From the NCBI RefSeq assembly GCF_001544575.2, contig NZ_FCNY02000003.1:186001-250000 (forward strand): DNA of 64,000 nt. The letters run 5' to 3'. Shown here piece by piece: positions 45,617 to 55,089 of the stretch (within the stretch, counting starts at the first letter, position 1; the number at the start of each line of letters is the position of its first letter). The DNA comes from Caballeronia cordobensis. Its GTDB lineage: Bacteria; Pseudomonadota; Gammaproteobacteria; Burkholderiales; Burkholderiaceae. Position numbers and translations under genes: made by a program. The notes beneath the pieces were generated by a model that saw only the letters and a program-made list of their open reading frames with translations, had not been told where the DNA came from and did no database searches.

Positions 45617-46621
45617 ATGACCAGCACTTTCCGCCGCCTGACCCTGCGCGCCATGATGGCCGCGATGATCGCCGGGCCTTTCGCGATGCACGGCGCGGCG
45701 CAAGCCGACGAGCCGCTCAAGATCGGCTTTCTCGTGAAGATGCCCGAACAGGCATGGTTCATCAACGAACAGAAGGCCTCGACGGCGCTCGGGCAGAAGG
45801 AAAACTTCACGTCCGTGAACATCGGCACGCCGGACGGCGAGAAAGTGCTGGCCGCTATCGACAATCTCGGCGCGCAAGGTGCGCAGGGCTTCGTGATCTG
45901 CGCACCCGACGTGCGCCTCGGACCGGCGATTCAGGCGCGCGCGAAGCGCTACAACATGAAGTTCGTGTCCGTCGACGATCAGCTCGTCGATACATCCGGC
46001 AAGCCGCTTTCGAACGTGCCGCATCTGGGCATGTCCGCCTTCAAGATCGGCAATCAGGTCGGCGATGCCATCGCGGGCGAGATGAAGCGCCGCGGCTGGA
46101 AGCCGGAGGAAGTGGGCGCATTGCGCATCACCGATTACGAACTGCCGACCGCCAAGCTGCGCACCGACGGCGCCACGCAAGCGCTGATCGCGGGCGGCTT
46201 CAAGAAGGAGAACATCTTCGATGCGCCGCAAAAGACCACCGACGACGAAGGCGGCTTCAATGCGGCGTCGCCGGTGCTCGCGCAGCATCCGAACATCAAG
46301 AAGTGGGTGATCTTCGCGCTCAATGAAGAAAGCGTGCTGGGCGGCGTGCGCGCCACGGAGCAACTGCACATTGCTTCGGCCGATGTCATCGGCGTGGGCA
46401 TCAACGGCGCGGGCGAGGCCTTCGCGGAGTTCCAGAAGAAGGAACAGACGGGCTTCTTCGGCACGATCGCGGTGAGCTCGACCAATCACGGCAAGGACAG
46501 CGCGCAGAACCTCGTCGAATGGATTCGCAAAGGCAAGCAGCCGCCCGCCGACACGCAGACCACGGGCAAGCTGATGACCCGCGAGAACTGGAAGTCGGTG
46601 CGTACCGAACTCGGCATCTAA
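45617..46621 (+). CDS. araF: L-arabinose ABC transporter substrate-binding protein
   Basis: 334 residues. Signal peptide (LTLRAMMAAMIAGPFAMHGA, cleavage near AQA), mature start DEPLKIGFLVKMPEQAWFIN; periplasmic sugar-binding type 1 fold. The sequence follows AraF rather than ribose or xylose binders (QAWFINEQKASTALGQKENF). ACAAGGAGA lies before the ATG. First of the AraFGH genes, 6 bp before araG. It delivers L-arabinose to the inner-membrane transporter. Confidence 0.92.
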   Translation: MTSTFRRLTLRAMMAAMIAGPFAMHGAAQADEPLKIGFLVKMPEQAWFINEQKASTALGQKENFTSVNIGTPDGEKVLAAIDNLGAQGAQGFVICAPDVRLGPAIQARAKRYNMKFVSVDDQLVDTSGKPLSNVPHLGMSAFKIGNQVGDAIAGEMKRRGWKPEEVGALRITDYELPTAKLRTDGATQALIAGGFKKENIFDAPQKTTDDEGGFNAASPVLAQHPNIKKWVIFALNEESVLGGVRATEQLHIASADVIGVGINGAGEAFAEFQKKEQTGFFGTIAVSSTNHGKDSAQNLVEWIRKGKQPPADTQTTGKLMTRENWKSVRTELGI

Positions 46622-46627
46622 GGCGTC

Positions 46628-48157
46628 ATGGATACGACGACGCTGGATGAAACGCGCGCGCCGGCAACGAGCGCCGGCTATCTGGAACTCGACGGCATCA
46701 CGGTGAGCTTTCCCGGCGTGCGCGCGCTCGACGGCGTTTCGCTGTCGGTGCGCGCGGGCGAAGTGCATGGCCTGATGGGCGAGAACGGCGCGGGCAAATC
46801 GACGCTGCTCAAGGTGCTGTCCGGCGTGAACAAGCCGCTTGCGGGCACGTTGCGGTTGAACGGCAGCGAGCAGCGCTTCACGTCGACGCGCGAGGCGATC
46901 GCGGCGGGCATCGCGATCATCTATCAGGAACTGCATCTCGTGCCCGAGCTGACGGTTGCGGAGAACCTGATGCTCGGCGCCTTGCCGAACCGCGGCGGCG
47001 TGCTCGACGAACGCGCCCTCGTGCAACGCGCGATGAAGGAACTGGAGCGTCTGGGCGAACGCATCGACCCGCGCACGCCGGTCAAGCATCTCTCGATCGG
47101 TCAGCGGCAGATGATCGAGATCGGCAAGGCGCTGATGCGCGATGCGCGCGTGATCGCCTTCGACGAACCCACGTCGTCGCTCTCCGCGCGCGAAACCGCG
47201 CAGCTCTTTAGGATCATCGATGCCTTGCGCGCCGATGGCCGCGCGATCATCTACGTCACGCATCGCATGGACGAAGTCTACGAGCTGTGCGATCGCGTGA
47301 CGGTGTTTCGCGACGGCAAGCGCATCGAGACGTTCGAGTCCGTCGCGGATCTCGAGCGCGATCGTCTCATCGGCTGCATGGTGGGCCGCTCGATCACCGA
47401 TGTGTACGGCTATCGGCCGCGCGAAGCCGGCGACGTGATGCTCGAAGCGAAGGCTCTGCTCGGGCCGGGCTTGTCCGAGCCGGTCTCGTTCAGCGCGCGG
47501 CGCGGAGAGATTCTCGGCTTCTTCGGGCTTGTCGGCGCGGGCCGGTCCGAGCTGATGAAGCTCATCTACGGCGCGACGAAGGCGAGCGCGGGACACGTCG
47601 AGCTGAAGGGCAAACGCGTGGCGTTCGCGAGTCCGCGCGATGCGGTGCGCGCGGGCATCGCGCTGTGTCCCGAGGATCGCAAGCAGGAAGGCATTGTGGC
47701 GATCGCGTCGGTGTCGGACAACCTCAACATCAGCGCACGCCGGCATTTCAGTCCCGCGCGTTTCCTGCTCGATGCCCGGCGCGAACGTGCGCTCGCGCAG
47801 GAATACATCGCGAAGCTGGCGATCAAGACGCGCAGTGGCGAGACGGCCATCGGCACGCTGTCGGGCGGCAATCAGCAGAAAGTGATCCTGTCGCGCTGGC
47901 TTGCCGAACGCATCGACGTGTTTCTGATGGACGAGCCCACGCGCGGCATCGATGTCGGCGCGCGCGCCGAGATCTACAACCTGCTGTACGAGCTCGCCGA
48001 AGCGGGGCGCACGGTGATCATGGTGTCGAGCGATCTCGCCGAAGTAATCGGCGTGGCGGATCGCATCATCGTGATGAAGGAAGGGCGCATAGCGGGTTCA
48101 TTGCTCAAGGCCGACGCCACCCCCGATGAACTGATCAAGCTCGCGCTGCCGCGTTGA
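46628..48157 (+). CDS. araG: L-arabinose ABC transporter ATP-binding protein
   Basis: 509 residues with two fused ABC cassettes. Domain 1: Walker [15 protein letters not shown], signature [15 protein letters not shown], Walker [13 protein letters not shown]. Domain 2: degenerate Walker [14 protein letters not shown], signature [15 protein letters not shown], Walker [13 protein letters not shown]. This duplication is normal for sugar importers (AraG/RbsA/MglA). Starts 6 bp after araF and precedes the permease gene by 28 bp. Confidence 0.94.
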   Translation: MDTTTLDETRAPATSAGYLELDGITVSFPGVRALDGVSLSVRAGEVHGLMGENGAGKSTLLKVLSGVNKPLAGTLRLNGSEQRFTSTREAIAAGIAIIYQELHLVPELTVAENLMLGALPNRGGVLDERALVQRAMKELERLGERIDPRTPVKHLSIGQRQMIEIGKALMRDARVIAFDEPTSSLSARETAQLFRIIDALRADGRAIIYVTHRMDEVYELCDRVTVFRDGKRIETFESVADLERDRLIGCMVGRSITDVYGYRPREAGDVMLEAKALLGPGLSEPVSFSARRGEILGFFGLVGAGRSELMKLIYGATKASAGHVELKGKRVAFASPRDAVRAGIALCPEDRKQEGIVAIASVSDNLNISARRHFSPARFLLDARRERALAQEYIAKLAIKTRSGETAIGTLSGGNQQKVILSRWLAERIDVFLMDEPTRGIDVGARAEIYNLLYELAEAGRTVIMVSSDLAEVIGVADRIIVMKEGRIAGSLLKADATPDELIKLALPR

Positions 48158-48185
48158 CGGCCGCGCACGGAAGGACGAACAGATT

Positions 48186-49196
48186 ATGAGTCAACTCATG
48201 CAAACTCCAGGCACTTCATCCGCAAGCGACAGCGCCGCCCCGGTCACGCCTTCGCAGGCGCGCATGTGGGACCTCGTCAACAAGTCGGGCATCGTCGTGG
48301 TGTTCCTCGTGCTGTTCGCGGTGCTCTCCGTGACGGTGCCGGGCTTTCTCACGCCGCGCAACATTCAGGGCTTGCTGCTTTCGGTGACGCTCATCGGCTC
48401 CATCGCCGTGACGATGATGTTCGTGCTCGCCCTGGGCGAGGTGGACCTTTCCGTTGCCTCGATCGTCGCGTTCGCCGGCGTGATGGCGTCCACCGTCATC
48501 ACGGCGACGCATAGCGTAACGCTCGGCATCGTGGCGGGCGTGCTCGCGGGCGGTGCCGTCGGGCTCGTGAACGGCGTGCTGATCGCGCGCTTCAAGATCA
48601 ATTCGCTGATCGCCACGCTCGCGATGATGGAAGCGGTACGCGGGCTGGCCTTCCTGACCTCGAACGGCGATGCGGTGATGATCTCCGAGGAACGCTTCTT
48701 CGATCTCGGCGGCGGCTCGTTTCTCGGCATCTCGTTTCCGATCTGGAGCAACATTATCGGCTTCGTGGTGTTCGGCTTTCTGCTGAAGAAGACCGTGTTC
48801 GGCAAGAACGTGCTGGCCGTGGGCGGCAACAGCGAAGCCGCCGTGCTCGCGGGCCTGCCCGTCACCCGCATCAAGATCACGGTGTTCGTGCTGCAAGGGC
48901 TCGTGACGGGCTTTGCCGGCGTGATGCTCGCGTCGCGCATGAGTCTCGGCGATCCGAAGACATCGGTCGGTCTCGAACTCGGCGTGATCTCGGCGTGCGT
49001 GCTCGGCGGCGTATCGCTGACGGGCGGCGTCGCGACGATCTCGGGCGTGCTCGTCGGCGTCCTCATCATGGGCGCGGTGCAGGACGCGATGAGCCTGCTC
49101 AACGTGCCGACGTTCTATCAGTATCTGATTCGCGGCGGCATTCTGCTGCTGGCCGTGCTGTTCGACCAGTTCCGGCGCAGCAAGCGAGCGGTTTGA
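48186..49196 (+). CDS. araH: L-arabinose ABC transporter permease
   Basis: 336 residues with about nine to ten transmembrane segments (VVVFLVLFAVLSVTVPGFLT, SIAVTMMFVLALGEVDLSVA, the conserved EVDLSVASIVAFAGVMAS and NSLIATLAMMEAVRGLAFLT). BPD_transp_2 fold, the usual AraH/RbsC type. AGGACG lies before the ATG. Last gene of the arabinose operon; its stop is 4 bp from the convergent GH2 stop. Confidence 0.93.
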   Translation: MSQLMQTPGTSSASDSAAPVTPSQARMWDLVNKSGIVVVFLVLFAVLSVTVPGFLTPRNIQGLLLSVTLIGSIAVTMMFVLALGEVDLSVASIVAFAGVMASTVITATHSVTLGIVAGVLAGGAVGLVNGVLIARFKINSLIATLAMMEAVRGLAFLTSNGDAVMISEERFFDLGGGSFLGISFPIWSNIIGFVVFGFLLKKTVFGKNVLAVGGNSEAAVLAGLPVTRIKITVFVLQGLVTGFAGVMLASRMSLGDPKTSVGLELGVISACVLGGVSLTGGVATISGVLVGVLIMGAVQDAMSLLNVPTFYQYLIRGGILLLAVLFDQFRRSKRAV

Positions 49197-49200
49197 CGCC

Positions 49201-51678
49201 TCACGCAGCGCGATACGTCGCGCTGCGCAGCGCATTGACCGCGCACACATCGCCCTCGGGCGCGGCGCGCACATTCGCGTGCCGCGCGACGAGCGGTATA
49301 CGTCGCGTGCCGCCGGGCGCGAGATGAAACCAGTCGATGCGCGCGTAATAGTTCGGATCGACGATATGCACCCAGCGCGCGAGCTGCGCCGTTTCGACGA
49401 CGAGACTCCAGCCTTCGCCGTCCTTCTCGACCGAGGCACGCAGGCCGATATCGCGCCGCTCGCCTATCGATGGATCGGGAAAGTGGAACGCTTCGGATAG
49501 CGTCGTGCCCGTATCCGCATCGCGCAGGACGACATGCGTCGCATCGTGCGCGCGCGGCCCGAAGCGGTACGCATACGCGATATCGAAGAACGCGCCGATC
49601 AGGGCATTTGAGGACACGCGTTGCACGCTGCGCGGCGGCAACACGATATCGTTCGAACCGCCCGCCACCTTGACCGCGCCTTCGCGCAGGCACGTCAACT
49701 CGACGCGCGCGCGAATCTCGCGCGCCGTCTCGTTGACGAGATGCACGTCGAGGCCGTCGAGGCCTTCGTCGAGAATCAGCGCCTGCACCGGTTGCAGCAC
49801 GCGCGCGAGTCCATGCAGCGCGCTCTTCGGTGCGCCAAGCACGTCGATGACGCCCCAGCCCGCGCCCGGCCGCACATCGAGCAGATTCCACACGATGCCG
49901 CCCGCGCAAGTGGATCCTTCGCGACGCCATTCGGAGAATACCGCGCCGATCACATCGGCGACGACGGCGCGCGACAACTCCAGATAACGCTCGGGATTTT
50001 CATAGCGCAGACGCGGCACATCGATGCGATAGAGCGCTTGCATGTAATGCTCGCGCACGTCGTCGAAGTCCCACGCGGAACCGGGATCGCGCGGCACGCC
50101 CGATTTCCAGCGCGGCTCGTGCGCGCGCGGGTTCGGCAATGCGCGCAATGCGGCATCGTCGGGCACGTTGGCGAACGCGAGGCATTCGGAGGCAAAGCGC
50201 ACTTGCGCCCGGCGAACGTCGTCGAACGCGCGCTGATACGCGGGCACGCCGTAGTAATGCGTGATGCCGCCGCGCGTGCCGAAAGGCATCGATACCGTAT
50301 CGCCGGGCGCGGCGCTCGGCGAGTTCACGACATACGCGGCATCGGGCCTATGTGCGGCGATCGCGTTCGGCAACAGTTCGGTGAAAAGGCGTTGCTGATA
50401 GGCGTCGAAGGGCAAGCCGAGCATCGCGGCCTGCTGATGCACTTCGCTGCCGCCGCATAACACGGCGAGCGATGCGAAGCGCCGCGTGCGCGCGAGAAAC
50501 TGTTCGGCTTCGCGTTGCGCGCTCGCGCGAAAGGATTCGTCGTCGGGATAATCGAAATTCGCAAAAGCGAAGTCCTGCCAGATCATCACGCCGTATTCGT
50601 CCGCAAGCGCGTAGAACGCATCGGACTCGTAGAGCGTGATGCCGCTCACGCGAACGATGTTGAGACCCGCGTCGCGAATCAGCCGGAAAATGCTTTCGAG
50701 CTTCTCGCGCGACGCGTCCAGCGCGACGATATCGGCCGAGGTCCAGCATGCGCCGCGCGCAAAGACAGGCACGCCGTTCACAACGAGCCGAAAGTCCTGC
50801 TGGTCCGCGCCGCGATCGACTTCTATCGTGCGAAAGCCGACATCACCGAGGTCGATATCGTTAAGCTTCACCGCATAGCGCGCCGGCTCGCCGTGCGTAT
50901 GCGGAAACCACAGGCGCACGTCCGGCACGCGCACGCTGCCCGTCAGCGTATGCGCGTCCTGCCATTGCAGCGTGGCTTGCACGCTGCCGCATTCGATCCG
51001 ATGCGGCGCGGGTGCTTGCGCGTGAAAGAAGCGAAGCGTGATGTCGAGCATGCCGTCGCGTCCCTCGACGCGCGTGCGCATGTCCACACGGTCGATGCAT
51101 GCAGGCGATGCGCCGATCAGCTCGATCGCGCGCCACGGCCCCGCGGGCTGAATCGCCGGACACCAGCCGGACATGTGCCCGAGCAACGTCGTGCGCACGT
51201 TTCGCAGCGTGGCCGGTTGCGCGAGCTTCGGACGCCAGCGCGCGCGTGGACGTTTTGCGCCGAGCGCGGGCGCGATCGAGCGAAAGCACAGATGCAGCAT
51301 GTGCTCGCCGTTCAGTTCGACATCGACGTCATGCGCGATGAACATCGAATCCGATTCGAGCAGCTTGCGGTCGTCGAGCCACACTTCGGCGATGGTCGCG
51401 AGCCCGTTGAAGCGCAGGCGCCGCTTGCCGTCGCCGGCGATCTTCACGCGATACCAGTGATCCGAATGCGCGAACGGCTGCGCGAGCGCTTCATCGGCGA
51501 CGCCGGACGCGCGCAACGCGGAAGCGATCGTGCCGGGCACGGGCGCGGCGATCCAGTGCAAGTGCGTGTCTGTGAGCGTGTCGAGCGCTGCGGGCGTGGC
51601 GTATGCGCCCGCGGGTGTGCTCGCGCATTGCCAGCCTTCGGACAGACGCAGCGGCGCGTGCGCGGACAAGACGTGCAT
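49201..51678 (-). CDS. Glycoside hydrolase family 2 protein (beta-mannosidase-like)
   Basis: 825 residues. N-terminal GH2 jelly-roll (WIAAPVPGTIASALRASGVA, HWYRVKIAGDGKRRLRFNGLATIAEVWLDD), immunoglobulin-like middle, TIM-barrel with INIVRVSGITLYESDAFYAL (LNIVRVSGITLYES). The acid/base position reads VLCGGSEVHQ instead of the GNNE/GSDE of characterised beta-mannosidases; the nucleophile region reads FASECLAFAN. No signal peptide, so cytosolic. It starts 71 bp after DUF1839 on the same strand and is likely the last gene of the aminoacyl-carrier-protein operon. Substrate: a beta-linked glycoside, probably mannoside or glucosaminide; unproven. Confidence 0.82.
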   Translation of the reverse strand: MHVLSAHAPLRLSEGWQCASTPAGAYATPAALDTLTDTHLHWIAAPVPGTIASALRASGVADEALAQPFAHSDHWYRVKIAGDGKRRLRFNGLATIAEVWLDDRKLLESDSMFIAHDVDVELNGEHMLHLCFRSIAPALGAKRPRARWRPKLAQPATLRNVRTTLLGHMSGWCPAIQPAGPWRAIELIGASPACIDRVDMRTRVEGRDGMLDITLRFFHAQAPAPHRIECGSVQATLQWQDAHTLTGSVRVPDVRLWFPHTHGEPARYAVKLNDIDLGDVGFRTIEVDRGADQQDFRLVVNGVPVFARGACWTSADIVALDASREKLESIFRLIRDAGLNIVRVSGITLYESDAFYALADEYGVMIWQDFAFANFDYPDDESFRASAQREAEQFLARTRRFASLAVLCGGSEVHQQAAMLGLPFDAYQQRLFTELLPNAIAAHRPDAAYVVNSPSAAPGDTVSMPFGTRGGITHYYGVPAYQRAFDDVRRAQVRFASECLAFANVPDDAALRALPNPRAHEPRWKSGVPRDPGSAWDFDDVREHYMQALYRIDVPRLRYENPERYLELSRAVVADVIGAVFSEWRREGSTCAGGIVWNLLDVRPGAGWGVIDVLGAPKSALHGLARVLQPVQALILDEGLDGLDVHLVNETAREIRARVELTCLREGAVKVAGGSNDIVLPPRSVQRVSSNALIGAFFDIAYAYRFGPRAHDATHVVLRDADTGTTLSEAFHFPDPSIGERRDIGLRASVEKDGEGWSLVVETAQLARWVHIVDPNYYARIDWFHLAPGGTRRIPLVARHANVRAAPEGDVCAVNALRSATYRAA
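49204..49227. terminator. Hairpin at the convergent end of araH and the GH2 gene
   Basis: CGCAGCGCGA, loop TACG, TCGCGCTGCG: perfect 10-bp stem starting 8 bp past the araH stop and lying within the last codons of the opposing GH2 gene. No T-run, so it is a possible terminator of the arabinose operon only. Confidence 0.4.
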
Positions 51679-51749
51679 GACCTTCCTCGATGACGATGGA
51701 ATGGGGAACGAAAACGAAGCCGCGCGAGAGGATCGCGCGGCTTCGGCGT

Positions 51750-52754
51750 TCAGAGAAAGCGCGCGGCAAGCGGCTCGATGACTTTATCGTAGGAAGCCTG
51801 CATCGAATCGAAGCAATCCTCGCACGCGTCGGCGCGCGAACGCATGCGGGCGCGCGCGAGACGGAACTGCATCACCATCGCTTCGCTCGCGAGCGACTGC
51901 GCGCTCGTCTGAATCTCGACGGGCACCTCCACGCCATGCCTGCCCAGCCAGCCGAGATACTTCGCCAGCAACTCGAAGTTCGAGCCCAACTGCCGCATCA
52001 CGTTGAACGTGTAGAGGTGATAGTACGCAGGATCGCGTTCGAGCAACGCGCGCAAATGCTCGGGAAATGCCGCGCGCCATTGCTCGACGGGGTTCACCTG
52101 CGGACGATCCGCGAGCCGCAACGCAAGCAGTTCGAGCGAGCGTTGCACGAGCGCCTCGCCTTCGAGCGGGGCACGCGCGCGCTTCACGAACTCGACGTAC
52201 GGAAAGAGCGCGTGCACGTCGCTCGCGAGGCCGGGCATCAGACGGAAGACGCCGTCGTAGTCTTCGCCCGACAACACGAAATAGCCCGCGTTATGGAAGT
52301 ACGTGATGCGCTTCGCTTCCGTGTCGATGGCGTCGATGGCGATGGTCGTCTTCGTATGCGTCTGCCGGTACGCGGTCGCGCGCGTGTCGGGCAGATAGTA
52401 CGCATCCATTTCGACCACCACCATCTGCCCGCGACGCGTCTGCTCGCGCACGTGCGCTTCCACCGTGTCGTAGATCGCGAGCTCCTGCGCCTGAAGGCCG
52501 TAGAGCCGCGCGATATCGTCGAGCGAGAACTTCGGGAACGTGAACTGATCGCCCTCGAACGCCTGCGTCACCGTGAAGCCGAGCCCCGCATGCGGATCGC
52601 AACGGTAGTGATGCAGCAGCTCGATCCACAGATCGACATAGCAATTCGTTTCCAGCCACACGCGCTCTTCACGATGCAGCGCGTGTTGCTGAAAGCCGCT
52701 ATCCGCAGGCGTGGACGTGGCGATCACGGTTTCTGCCGGCGAGCGTGCGTTCAT
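51750..52754 (-). CDS. DUF1839 family protein (BtrH-like candidate aminoacyltransferase)
   Basis: 334 residues from MNARSPAETVIATSTPADSG; the ATG overlaps the ligase stop by 4 bp. DUF1839 is found beside amino acid:[carrier protein] ligases, function unknown. Visible layout: Cys38 in ETNCYVDLW, GFTVTQAFEGDQFTF, then VVVEMDAYYLPDT followed by His133 in THTKTTIAI and YFHNAGYF. The Cys, acidic YYLP strand and His order resembles the BtrH N-terminal domain, a papain-like fold that moves an acyl group from a carrier protein to an amine. I therefore suggest it transfers the carrier-bound amino acid to an acceptor; this is inference. The second half (residues ~180-334) is alpha-helical. Confidence 0.72.
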   Translation of the reverse strand: MNARSPAETVIATSTPADSGFQQHALHREERVWLETNCYVDLWIELLHHYRCDPHAGLGFTVTQAFEGDQFTFPKFSLDDIARLYGLQAQELAIYDTVEAHVREQTRRGQMVVVEMDAYYLPDTRATAYRQTHTKTTIAIDAIDTEAKRITYFHNAGYFVLSGEDYDGVFRLMPGLASDVHALFPYVEFVKRARAPLEGEALVQRSLELLALRLADRPQVNPVEQWRAAFPEHLRALLERDPAYYHLYTFNVMRQLGSNFELLAKYLGWLGRHGVEVPVEIQTSAQSLASEAMVMQFRLARARMRSRADACEDCFDSMQASYDKVIEPLAARFL

Positions 52755-53839
52755 ACGTTCGTTCCCAGGTTCGCGAGGCCTTGTTCGATGAGCGGCGCCT
52801 TGTCGCCCCAGAGCAACTGGCGCACTTTCTCGGGCCACGCATTCACATCGAGTCCGTGATGACGGAAGAGCGCGAGCGTGGTGCGCTCCATGCCGAATCC
52901 GACGCACGCGGTATGCGCCACTTCGTCGTCGGCCTGACGGATATGCCACAGCTCGCCGAAGTGATCCTGGTGATAGTTGAACGACAGGCACGCGGTCGGA
53001 CGATCGGGCGTTGCGACGGGCACGAGCAGTTCGAACTTGAGCTGCTGCGCACGCTGGCTGTCCGCGACGATCATGCCGCCACGCCCGAAGAACGGATCGT
53101 TGGCGAGATCGATCTCGAAGGGCAATTCGAGCAGGTTCACGAGCAGCGAGCCGCGGTCGATCCACTTCTGGCGGAACGCCATGACCTGTTCGGGGCTGCC
53201 TACGCGAATATATTCGCGCATGCGGAACATCTGCATGCGGCCCGGATCGATGGACGGCTCGTGACGGAAGCAGTACGAGAAGGCGTCGAAGGTCGCGCCG
53301 TCTTCGGCGAGCTTGCCGCGCTTCGCGACGAGCGGATAGATCGGATAGCATGCGGCCGGCGTGAGCACGAGGCGCGTGGGCTTTTGCTGATCCATCCATG
53401 CGTCGGAGCGCTCTTCCTCTTCGCCGACATGCACGATCTTGTCGAGCGCTTCGAGCAGGCGATGATGCCCGCGGTCGTTGCCCTGGAAGCTATGGATCGT
53501 GCCCGCGAGATTCGGGAAGCTCTTCAGATACTCGCTGTCCTCGAAGTCGCGGCGGCGCATCGCGGGCGGAAAGCGCAACACTTCCGCGTGCTGATCGGCG
53601 CCGAGCATGGTGATGGCCTGATTCAGGCGCTCGACGACATCCTCGAATACTTCGCTGCGGCCATACAGACCGTCTTCGCCCGTGTCGAGCAGAATGCCCG
53701 CCTCGAGGAGACGATCGCGCAAGGTCAGGTCCGATTTATCGTACGGGGCCTGAGCCGCTTCCGCTTGCTGTGCTTGTTGGGCTTGTTGTGCTTCGGCCTG
53801 CATCATCGCGGCCTGTTCCGTCGGCATGTTCATCGTCAA
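52751..53839 (-). CDS. Amino acid:[carrier protein] ligase (seryl-tRNA synthetase-like)
   Basis: 362 residues. Class II aminoacyl-tRNA synthetase catalytic core like methanogenic SerRS but without the tRNA-binding coiled-coil arm. Motif 2 region FRHEPSIDPGRMQMFRMREY and motif 3 CVGFGMERTTLAL are clear; Cys164, Glu209 and Cys312 fit the zinc-ligand set of these enzymes. Characterised homologues activate glycine or alanine with ATP and load it on the phosphopantetheine of a dedicated carrier protein instead of tRNA. Residues 7-31 are an unusual Gln/Ala-rich stretch. 4-bp overlaps with both neighbours; the carrier protein lies two genes upstream. Confidence 0.92.
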   Translation of the reverse strand: MTMNMPTEQAAMMQAEAQQAQQAQQAEAAQAPYDKSDLTLRDRLLEAGILLDTGEDGLYGRSEVFEDVVERLNQAITMLGADQHAEVLRFPPAMRRRDFEDSEYLKSFPNLAGTIHSFQGNDRGHHRLLEALDKIVHVGEEEERSDAWMDQQKPTRLVLTPAACYPIYPLVAKRGKLAEDGATFDAFSYCFRHEPSIDPGRMQMFRMREYIRVGSPEQVMAFRQKWIDRGSLLVNLLELPFEIDLANDPFFGRGGMIVADSQRAQQLKFELLVPVATPDRPTACLSFNYHQDHFGELWHIRQADDEVAHTACVGFGMERTTLALFRHHGLDVNAWPEKVRQLLWGDKAPLIEQGLANLGTNV

Positions 53840-55089
53840 AGTGTCCCCGTTGCGGCGCGCTGCGCAAGCAGCAGATTCGCCGTGTTCAATTCAATGCGGT
53901 CGTTGCTGATCATGAGCGGCGACGAGTGCAGATCGCGCAGATGCCGTCCCACGCTGAACGGCGTGTCGTTCTTGTAGCCCGCCATGCCGCAGATCATCAG
54001 CGTCTCTTGCACGACATGCACGGCCGATTGCGAAATCGCCAGCTTGAGCATGTTGAGGTCGGCATTGATGCCGATCGATGCCGCGAGCGGCGCGTCGTCG
54101 TCGTTGCTCTGGCTCGCCTTGCGCGCCGCGCGCTGCGCGCTCGCGGCTTCGACATTGGCGAGCGATTCGCGCAGGCGCGCCTGCATCATCTTGATGAGCG
54201 TGAGCACTTGCGAAAGCCGTGCGGCCGATGGCGGCAGCGCGGGCTTGCCGCGCGCCTGATTGCGGAAAAACTGATGCGCGCGGTTGGTCGCATCGCTCGC
54301 GATGCCGCACCAGACCGCCGACCACAAGGTATGCGATACGGGCAGCATGCTTTCGTCGGCGATCTTCGAGAACGGCGTGGGCAGGATCTGCTCCGCGGTG
54401 CCGCTCGCGACGAGGCGATGCCCTTCGCTGCAAGTGCCGCGCATGCCGAGCGTGTCCCACGTGCCGCGCTGTTCGAGCGTGAACGTATCGCGAGGCGCGA
54501 CGATCAGGACCTGATCCGAAGGCGGCGCATCCGGATGACGGCGCGCCGTGACGAGAATCGCGTCGGCATACTTGCCGTACGAGATGGTCGGCGCGAGCTT
54601 CTCGATGCGAAACGCGTCATCGACGAGATCGACTGCGCACGCGCTCGTGCGCATGTTGCCGCCGATGTTCTCTTCCGACGTGGCCGATGCGAGCAGCAAT
54701 TGCTCGCTGACCATGCGCGCGAGAAAGTCGCGCTGCCACGCCACGTTCGCGCCGTGATCGACGATGCACACGACCTGGCTCTGATGCATCGCATAGATCA
54801 TCGCGGACGACGCGCAGCCTTGCGCGAGGGCTTCGCACAGGCGCGCCACGCCGGTGAGCGAGAGACCGTCGCCGCCGTAACTCGCCGGGATCATCGCGGA
54901 GAAGAGGCGCTCTTCGCGCATCGCCTCGACGGCTTCGGCGGGAAAACGCGCCTGCCGGTCCACCGCATCGGCGTGCTTCGCCGCGACGGCGGCAACGCGC
55001 TTCGCGGCTTCGATCAGCTCGCTTTCGCTGCGCGCGCCGACGCTCTGCGCGAGCTCGGCGATCTCCAGCTCCTGAGCGGGCGCGTTCAT
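53836..55089 (-). CDS. Acyl-CoA dehydrogenase family flavoprotein
   Basis: 417 residues. ACAD fold: helical N-terminal domain with PASYGGDGLSLTGVARLCEA, beta domain LLASATSEENIGGNMRTSAC and DTLGMRGTCSEGH, C-terminal FAD/helical domain with ICGMAGYKNDTPFSVGRHLR. The usual YEGT region near the end reads SNDRIELNTANLLL, so the typical catalytic Glu is not obvious. Between a carrier protein and an aminoacyl:carrier ligase it most likely oxidises the carrier-bound aminoacyl group, in the way PltE/RedW oxidise prolyl-carrier proteins (inference). 4-bp overlaps on both sides. Confidence 0.85.
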   Translation of the reverse strand: MNAPAQELEIAELAQSVGARSESELIEAAKRVAAVAAKHADAVDRQARFPAEAVEAMREERLFSAMIPASYGGDGLSLTGVARLCEALAQGCASSAMIYAMHQSQVVCIVDHGANVAWQRDFLARMVSEQLLLASATSEENIGGNMRTSACAVDLVDDAFRIEKLAPTISYGKYADAILVTARRHPDAPPSDQVLIVAPRDTFTLEQRGTWDTLGMRGTCSEGHRLVASGTAEQILPTPFSKIADESMLPVSHTLWSAVWCGIASDATNRAHQFFRNQARGKPALPPSAARLSQVLTLIKMMQARLRESLANVEAASAQRAARKASQSNDDDAPLAASIGINADLNMLKLAISQSAVHVVQETLMICGMAGYKNDTPFSVGRHLRDLHSSPLMISNDRIELNTANLLLAQRAATGTL

